Origin: Larix sibirica
Lineage: Eukaryota > Streptophyta > Pinopsida > Pinales > Pinaceae
DNA: 24,248 bases
Assembly (NCBI GenBank): GCA_004151065.3
Contig: NWUY0300032184.1
Coordinates: 34,581 to 58,828, forward strand
Direction of reading: 5' to 3'
Positions 17,854 to 24,248 of this stretch are shown here, one piece after another (the first letter of the stretch is position 1; the number at the start of each line of letters is the position of its first letter). The notes beneath the pieces were generated by a model that searched no databases, was not told the DNA's origin, and saw only the letters and a list, made by a program, of their open reading frames with translations. Made by a program: the position numbers and the translations under genes.

Positions 17854-18979
17854 ACAACTTAATCTAGGAAAATAATTACGGCAAGGAAATAACTTGAAAG
17901 ACTAACTAAGAAAGACGGTAAATGCAAAACAACAACTTAACTATGAAAAAAAAGAATGAATTGCTTAGAAATGGGAATTGAAGCATGTAAGAAATAAAAT
18001 TTCGGAATTGAAATAATTGGAAAATAAATGCTGATTTTATCTAAAATCACTTGTAACGGAAAACTAGAGGAACATTACAGGAAACTATATAAATTCTACG
18101 TGAACTACAAGAACACTACAGGAAACTAATAGAAAAACAAAAAGCGCGGAAGAAAATGACATTAACAGAAATAAATGAAATGAAAGACATGCAAGGGTTA
18201 TTATCCCTTCCCTTGAGTGGTACCAACCCAAGGAAGCTCATGGAACCCCGCCTAAGCAAGTATACTAAAGATGGAACACAACTAGCTCTTCTTTATTAAA
18301 AATCTGCCATTAAAACAAGGTAGTAAGCTGCCTCTTGATACAAATTCGCCTTGAACAGAAAGGAAAGAATAATAGAAGCTAAGCTAACCTAACATCTCAA
18401 ATCCTACTTCTATTTGTACTTGAGTAAACTCCAAACTGTCCCATGCAATCAACTCCTTGATTGGGGGAAACTGTCCTAATTAACTAAAAATCTGCATGCA
18501 AGTTGGTGGGATTGATTCCCTCTTTACGACTTCGACCTTGGCCTTGTGAATTAATCTTTGGATGATAACTTGAGTCCTTCTCCATGTGCTGGCATCTCAT
18601 GAGGATGAGTATGGAACATAATCCCTTAAATCTCTCAGTCATGTATTAGTTTGTCTAGTGAATTGGTTGAAGGAGATTGAGTTGGTTATTGTGACTTGAT
18701 CTCTTCCACTTTGCTTTAGATATACTCCACCTAGAAATCCACCACAACTCAATAATTATTTGACAAATATTATCACATTATTTTCATTAAATAAATCAAA
18801 GGAATGAGAAAATAAGGAAACATTACTAATCAAATATCAAAGTATTCATTAAATAAGCATGGATAGGTTTTAGAGAAATAATTAAATATATATTGTGTAT
18901 TTAAGTCCTTATTCCTCCGAACAATCCTTTTAGGTACCATTATATGGCTTAAATAACGTACCATTTTAGGGGCCCATTA
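17854..18979 (-). repeat. LTR C (truncated 5' LTR)
   Basis: From ACAACTTAATCTAGG at 17854 to 18979 the sequence aligns with LTR A (10302-11522). The minus-strand start TAATGGGCCCCTAAAATGG coincides with the LTR starts of A and B, and no homology continues beyond 18979. This independently confirms the LTR boundary. The last 160 bp or so of the LTR are missing at the deletion junction. Confidence 0.8.
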
Positions 18980-20533
18980 GTTATCTAGAAATATTTTATG
19001 CAAAAGTGGTGATACAAGATATTTGTTAGACAAATTTTACTTCAATATTTTTTAACTATAGATTTTCACCGCTCAACAACTTTCTCAAATGGTTGGGTTT
19101 GAATAATTTTCTGGTATGAAGGCATCGACCTCCTTCAAAATTTATTGCTTCTATCAATTCTTCTTAAAAAATATGGTTTTCAACCACTTTCAAAATATAC
19201 AATCATCAAAAGCTAAATCCTATTGGGCCATTTGAATGCAACAACCTGGTTTTGACTTGTAGATTATAAATATGTATATAATGTTTAATTCACTATAAGA
19301 CTATACATCTGTCATCTATGAATAAGTATGAAATTGAAAATTGATTATCCACCATTGGTTAACCATCCCCATGGTATACTTTGGTTTTGTAAATGCATGT
19401 CCATCATAATATAAAATAAATATAACTAAAAGGGTGTGAGAAAAGAAAGAAACAAAATGGGGCTATGAGTCCATTAGAGGGGAATAAAGGGGTCTTAGTG
19501 GAATAAGAGGAAGTACCAATGTTTTATTTTTTATGACCATTATCCTAAGTTTTTAACCTTGGTCCTTTCTTATTATTTACTCACCAACCTTGAGATCAGT
19601 TGTTCTAAAATGAAATATTGATAGGATTCTTATGAAGGCACGTGGTCTCTTCTTGGCATTCAATGTATAAACTATGACTCATTTAAGTCATTATTCTTCC
19701 TTTGACTATTCCTCTCCTATGAATAGTATTCTTTGGGAGATTAGTGTCCTCCATTCCTAGTTCTTGCCTTGCTACCATGAAAATGGGAAAAATATGACTA
19801 AGATTTTAGGTGATTGCTCAAAGGAATGGAAACAATTTTTCATAGCTGAGATCCTTTTTGCCCAACACTTGAAATTATCACAAAATTTCTTGTCAATTTA
19901 CAATGGAGCACTAGAAAGGAAGGGGGATACCTGAAGAATTGTTGAGAATATAAGGAGATCCCATTATTGGTGTGGTATGGGTTGAAGGGGAAGAGATTCT
20001 AGTGGAGTGTGATTGTTGTGGAAGAATGGGTCAACAAGGTTGGTTCATTCTATGAGAATTCTTGAAATTGGGATGAATGAGGGAAATGGAGATACTTGGT
20101 AGGATTTAACTCTTGTGGATTCATAGTGCTGGCTTGGGGGTGGCCTCTATGATAGAGTGCCTATGGTTGGGTGTAAAATCCTTTGTTTATAGTGAAATCC
20201 TAGAGAATATCTCAATCATATAAGTACCCCTTCATTATTTGTAAGTGTGTATAAGAAATTTTACTTTTTATCTTTCTCTTACCTAAGTCCGTCTAGAATA
20301 GCATGGAGTAATTAGCAATTTACTTGTGATCAATTCTTTCTGGAATGCATTAAAGGCTAGTTTGTACATCTATATGCCTTGTTGGAATTCAAAATTCATT
20401 TTATATGCTCATTATTAAAATAGTTTCCTTGAATGCATTATTTCCACCATATAAAGCAACACTAAGGTAAATAGATGTTTTTTGGAGTGCCCTATCCCTT
20501 AGAAGTGGTACAAAGGGTGTTGGGAACATCACA

Positions 20534-20670
20534 AAGAGGAGAAGAACAAAGAAATAGACGAGGAGAGGAGAAGAAGGGGGAGAGAATGATATTTGGGAAG
20601 AAAATAGATCCAAAGAGAAGGCGAGGAGAAGAGGAAGAAATGTAGGAGTTAAAGAAAGGAGGGAGAAATG
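20534..20670 (+). repeat. Purine-rich (GA) tract
   Basis: The plus strand is almost entirely G and A over about 135 bases, with GAGGAGA, AGAAGAGGAAGAA and AGGGGGAGAGA words and few pyrimidines. It is low-complexity DNA, imperfect rather than a simple repeat. Confidence 0.6.
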
Positions 20671-21191
20671 TTCAAAGAAGACATTTGACTACAATGGAAA
20701 AAACATTATATGGAAAAGGAAGCTAGGTATAACCATTTCTCACAAATAATATAAGAATCACTACTAGTGATAGGGTTGGGTAAAATGCAAAGGAAAGGAA
20801 AGGAATGATCCTATGCTAATTCACCAATCAAGGGAGCCATTGAGTCACCTCAATTGAAGAGGGATCCCAAATTTTGTGGAAAAAATTGCCAATTGCAACA
20901 AACTTTACAAGTAACCAAGGAACCTTGTTGTGATTTCGTGTTGATATAAGATTCACTAAAACTTAGACTAGTGGTCATCATGTGAAAGAAATGGGGATTG
21001 GATTAATATTGTTTTATATGCTATTATAAACACTTAGAGGTATGTAATTTTCATTTCCAACTTTAATAGAATGAAACCATGTGCTGTTAAAATTTTCCTC
21101 CTTATTTTTTGGTATGTTGATTGAATGTTTCTTGTTGGGCATTGATAAAAATATAGGAAGCTCATGCTTTTATAGTACATTTTCCATAAGT

Positions 21192-21250
21192 TTAGCTATT
21201 ATTTGAAGAAATAAAATAAAATTAGCTATTATATGAAGAAAAAAATAAAA
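21192..21250 (+). repeat. 30-bp tandem duplication
   Basis: TTAGCTATTATTTGAAGAAA starts at 21192, and a near copy with TTAGCTATTATATGAAGAAA starts at 21222, each followed by AATAAAA-type sequence. Two units only. Confidence 0.8.
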
Positions 21251-21740
21251 TTGAAGAAGACTATTTTTTTAAGGATTTTGACCTTTTCATATTGATCTTA
21301 TGGGAATTACGATTTTTCTTGAAATTATAATTTCAAATTGATAAAATTTCTATTTTTATTATATAAAAATGGATTAAACCTCCTAAAATACTCCCATTAC
21401 AACTAGAATGTGCAAAAACTTAATCCAAAATGATTCTTCCAAGAAAATAACCCATTCTTAAAACATTTAAACTACAAAAAAAGCATCTTCAATTGTAACT
21501 GTGTCCAATTCATATAAAATAGAACATGAAAATTTATTGAATCCACTCTATAAATTTCTCTAAAGGTAATATTGGTCTACTCAATGGTAAGTAATCTACG
21601 GAGTGCCTTTTTGCAAGGTGTGTTGAAGATGCTTTCCTGTAGATGACTCTATATTTTAGAGCTCGGTTAAGCAACAACATCATTGATATGGCTATGTTCA
21701 AAATACTATTTACAATTATATTCTATATATTATTATCCAT

Positions 21741-21900
21741 TGATTGTGTCCAAAAACTATGGAAATGAAAACGTAGTTGAAAGTTTCTTAAGAGCAAGTG
21801 ATGAGAGACTCGCAGTTTTCTACATTTCAAATTTTACAAAATCTATGGAAATGAAAACATTTGTTAAGAGGAAGTGATGGGAGATTCCAAATTTTATACA
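21741..21900 (+). repeat. Degenerate flanking units of the 90-bp array (left side)
   Basis: Two related segments start CTATGGAAATGAAAAC (at about 21758 and 21841) and each continues to an AAGTGATGRGAGA word. The word TATGGAAATGAA is the core of the array unit further right. A similar segment with GAAATGAAAAC and GTTGAAAGTTTC occurs beyond the array at 23754-23790, so related sequence lies on both sides. Confidence 0.5.
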
Positions 21901-21961
21901 CCTAAAAATATTTTTTCTTAGAATTTATGGGATTTTAAGAATCCAAAAGTATATACAACTT

Positions 21962-22020
21962 GAGTAGGCCTAATGGTTAAGAATATTTGTTTCCTCCCAA
22001 GAGGTAAAAAGTTCAATTTA
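21962..22020 (+). mobile_element. SINE-like tRNA-derived head fragment
   Basis: AGGCCTAATGG at 21966-21976, followed by TTAAGA, resembles the A box of plant tRNA-derived SINEs. AAGTTCAATTTA at 22009-22020 resembles a B box (GGTTCAANTCC), about 43 bases downstream. In between is TTTCCTCCCAAGAGGT, the anticodon-arm region in such heads. The sequence differs from the SINE at 2698-2907. It runs directly into the first unit of the satellite-like array, and no target duplication or A tail was identified. Confidence 0.45.
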
Positions 22021-23545
22021 ATTAAGAAAACCCTACAATTGACCCTCATATGATGTGTACTTATGGAAATAAAGCATGTCCATATGATTTATAGCAATGG
22101 AAATGACTATATGATGTGCACAACATTAGCATTTTTAATTAAGAAAACCCTACACTTTACCCTCATATGATGTGTAACTATGGAAATGAAGCACATCCAT
22201 ATGATGTGTGCGACATCAGCATTTTAATTAAGAAAACCCTACACTTGACCCTCATATGATGTGTAACTATGGAAATGAAGCACGTCCATATGATGTGTGC
22301 AACATTAGCTACTTTTTTAATTAATAAAACCATACACTTACCCTCATATGATCTGTAACTATGGAAGTGAAGCACGTCCTTAGGATGTGTGCAACATTAT
22401 AATTTTTAATTAAGAAAATCCTACACATACCCTCATATAATGTGTAACTATGGAAATGAAGCACGCCCATATGATGTGTGCAACATTAGCATTTATATTA
22501 AGAAAACCCTACACTTTCCCTCATATGATGTGCAACTATGGAAATGAACCCTACACTTACCCTCATATGATGCACAACTATGGAAATGAAACACATCCTC
22601 ATACAATTACCCTCATATGATATGCAACTATGGAAATGAACCCTACACTTACCCTCCTATGATGTGCGACTATGGAAATGAAACATGTCCTCATACACTT
22701 ACCCTCATATTATGTGCAACTATGGAAATGAACCCTACACTTACCCTCACATGATGTGCAACTATGGAAATGAACCCTACACTTACCCTCATATGATGTG
22801 CGACTATATAAATGAAACACGTCCTCATACACTTACCCTCATATGATGTGCAACTATGGAAATGAACCCTACACTTACCCTCATATGATGTGCAACTATG
22901 GAAATAAAGCACGCGTTCATATGATGTATGCACCATTATCATCCTCATATGATGTGTGTAACATTAGCATTTTTAATTAAGAAAACCCTACACTTGAATC
23001 TCATATGATGCACAACTATGAAAATGAAGCATGTCCATACAATGTGTGCAACATAACATTTTTAGTTAAGTAAACCCTAGAGTTACCTCCATATAATGTG
23101 TAACTATGGAAATGAATCACATCCATATGATGTGTGCAACATTAACATTTTTAATTAAGTAAACCCTAGAGTTAACTTCATATGATGTGTAACTATGGAA
23201 ATGAAGCACATCCATATAATGTGTGCAACATTAGCATTTTTAATTAAGAAAACCCTACACTTACCCTCATATGATATGCAACTATGGAAATGGAAACATG
23301 AGTTGACATTTTCCAACCATGGAAATGAAGCAAGTCCTCATATGATGTGTGCAACATTAACATTTTTAATCAAGAAAATCCTACACTTAACCCCATATGA
23401 TGTGCAACTATGGAAATGAAGCATGTCTTCATATGATGTGTGTAACATTAACATTTTAAAACCCTACACTATGTGCAACTATGGAAATGAAGCACGCCCT
23501 CATATAATGTGTGAAACCTTAGCATTTTTAATTAAGAAAATACTC
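22018..23545 (+). repeat. Satellite-like tandem array, about 90-bp unit
   Basis: Roughly a dozen long units begin with AATTAAGAAAACCCTACAC, for example at about 22137, 22226, 22319 and 22408, with periods of 89-93 bp. Each has two related halves, TCATATGATGTGTAACTATGG and CCATATGATGTGTGCAAC, separated by GAAATGAAGCACG and ATTAGCATTTTTAATT. A block of shorter units (22518-22905) interrupts the long ones. Open frames on both strands across the array (such as 22691-22948 and 23195-23419) come from the repeat and are not taken as genes. The array is direct, without spacers of unique sequence, so it is not CRISPR. Confidence 0.9.
22518..22905 (+). repeat. Short-unit block inside the array with alternating 42- and 50-bp spacing
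   Basis: The word CCCTCATATGATGTG or a variant recurs at about 22518, 22560, 22610, 22653, 22703, 22744, 22787, 22838 and 22878. Spacings are about 42, 50, 43, 50, 41, 43, 51 and 40. The longer units carry an extra ACACGTCCTCATAC-type word. A 42+50 pair is about 92 bp, the length of the ordinary long unit. Confidence 0.75.
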
Positions 23546-23850
23546 CACTTATCCTCATATTTAAGAGTCCAAATGTATATAAATATAAAGTGTTTTTCAC
23601 AATAGCAAAGCTATTAAATCCTATATTCTACATTTAGTATAGTTTGACACATTAATAAAAAAAATTCAGATGGCAGTGCACAAATATAATATGTGCAGCT
23701 ATCATTTTTAATTTAAAAAACCCTACACTTGAAATTGATATGATTTGCAATTATGGAAATGAAAACAAAGTTGAAAGTTTCAAAAAACTTATAGAAATAA
23801 AAACACAATTAATAATTTTTTAAAACAAGTCATTATAAACTCTTAATTTT
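23546..23850 (+). repeat. Degenerate right edge of the array
   Basis: A diverged unit lies at about 23700-23800, with TTTTTAATTTAAAAAACCCTACACTTG, then TGATATGATTTGCAATTATGG and GAAATGAAAACAAAGTTGAAAGTTTC. Bases near 23558-23585 (TTTAAGAGTCCAAATGTATATA) resemble those left of the array near 21938 (TTTAAGAATCCAAAAGTATATA). Both edges of the array therefore decay into the same older repeat. Confidence 0.5.
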
Positions 23851-24019
23851 CTATACACATGAGAATATATTTTAGCTTTTTAACCATCCAAAATGTAATT
23901 CTTGCGGTGGGCATTATAAAGTTTAATCTAATTAAACCTCTATTTTAATAATCATTTTGGAAATGCAAAGCTACATATCAAAGTTATGTGTAGTTCAGTA
24001 TAATAGTACTTTAATGATA
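23851..24019. other. AT-rich spacer, nothing recognised
   Basis: No gene, RNA or transposon signature is seen on either strand; the composition continues that of the array edge. Confidence 0.4.
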
Positions 24020-24111
24020 AGTAATTTCTTTTTCTTTTTAATTTACAAGGAAAACAAGGAGAATAAGTAGTTTCTTTTTCTTTCAAATTTACAAGAAAAA
24101 TAAGGAGAGTA
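24020..24111 (+). repeat. 46-bp tandem duplication
   Basis: AGTAATTTCTTTTTCTTTTT at 24020 recurs as AGTAGTTTCTTTTTCTTTCA at 24066, and both units continue through ATTTACAAG and AAGGAGA. Two units with few differences, so it is relatively recent. Beyond it, up to the window end, no feature is seen. Confidence 0.85.
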
Positions 24112-24248
24112 CCTTTGTTAAATGAACTCCTTTTGAATCTGTGAAGAATACTGAGAAGCATTTGTAGCCTGTTAGGATATTTAAAAAATCCATCCTTGTC
24201 TTACCTAACATTAATTAATTTTCCTAGTAGTTGATGATGCCATTTTCC

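Larger units (their letters stand above)
10139..18979 (-). mobile_element. Composite Gypsy-like LTR element with three LTRs (LTR-int-LTR-int-LTR)
   Basis: Three long direct repeats in the same orientation lie at 10139-11522 (A), 15386-16902 (B) and 17854-18979 (C). On the minus strand LTRs start at TGATRGGNCCC-type sequence and end in GTCCCATCA. A polypurine tract precedes A and B, and a primer-binding-like site follows B. B is thus the 5' LTR of one element (B to A) and also the 3' LTR of a second one (C to B) whose internal part is mostly deleted. The five bases outside A (CCTTT) and outside C (GTTAT) do not match. This fits unequal recombination between copies rather than one insertion. 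No intact coding region exists, so the family is best called a large non-autonomous derivative, tentatively Tat/Athila-related from its AAGTTGGGGGG tracts. Confidence 0.75.
18980..21740. other. AT-rich spacer, no gene recognised
   Basis: No open frame above about 70 codons and no retroelement, DNA transposon or RNA gene motif was recognised on either strand. Inside are a purine-rich tract (20534-20670) and a small tandem duplication (21192-21250), listed separately. The remainder has no visible repeat structure. Confidence 0.5.

Noticed and set aside
22018-23545. Possible CRISPR-like regular spacing
   Set aside because: The whole unit is repeated with no unique spacers, no associated genes are seen, and the surrounding DNA is plant retrotransposon sequence.
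22178-23605. Several open frames of 60-85 codons on both strands in the array, with repeated peptides such as SYEGKCRV
   Set aside because: They follow the repeat period, shift frame between units and occur on both strands, so they are a product of the tandem repeat.

Overview
The window looks like repeat-dominated intergenic DNA from a large, TE-rich plant genome, possibly a gymnosperm. The sequence shows only degenerate plant retrotransposon families, AT-rich spacers, a satellite-like array and no recognisable host gene, rRNA or tRNA gene. The species assignment is inference. All protein calls rest on reading conceptual translations by eye; no search was run.

Bases 1-2930 hold a plus-strand Copia-family element. 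Its 5' LTR is cut by the window edge, and it carries a tRNA-Met-type primer binding site, a decayed gag with two zinc knuckles, and a retropepsin. It then passes straight to a 3' LTR, with no integrase, reverse transcriptase (RT) or RNase H. A 210-bp tRNA-derived SINE on the minus strand sits inside the 3' LTR, flanked by a 19-bp target duplication. The Copia element itself interrupts the RNase H of an older minus-strand chromovirus-like Gypsy pol remnant (2931-4035), so three insertions are nested.

Bases about 5105-8899 are a second minus-strand Gypsy remnant of Tat/Athila type. Read along its own strand it has gag, a linker, protease and a post-protease linker. It then jumps directly to the integrase C-terminus, so RT, RNase H and most of integrase are missing. 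A roughly 570-bp block of degenerate copies of a palindromic 14-mer (6546-7114) lies between its gag and protease parts. Bases 8900-10138 are probably its leader or LTR, but this is unproven.

Bases 10139-18979 form a composite minus-strand LTR element with three LTR copies in the same orientation: LTR(C)-deleted internal-LTR(B)-internal-LTR(A). LTR B is followed by a primer-binding-like site and LTR A is preceded by a polypurine tract. The internal DNA has no intact gene. The C-side copy has lost most of its internal region and one LTR end through a junction at a short shared word (AACTTAA).

Bases 18980-21740 are AT-rich spacer with a purine-rich tract and a small tandem duplication. Bases 21741-23850 are a satellite-like array with a unit of about 90 bp built from two related halves of about 45 bp; its left edge abuts a SINE-like tRNA head. 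The last 400 bp are AT-rich with a 46-bp tandem duplication.

No working gene set is present. The interest lies in the layering of insertions, deletions and recombination products, and in two repeat families (the palindromic block and the 45/90-bp array) that I cannot name.
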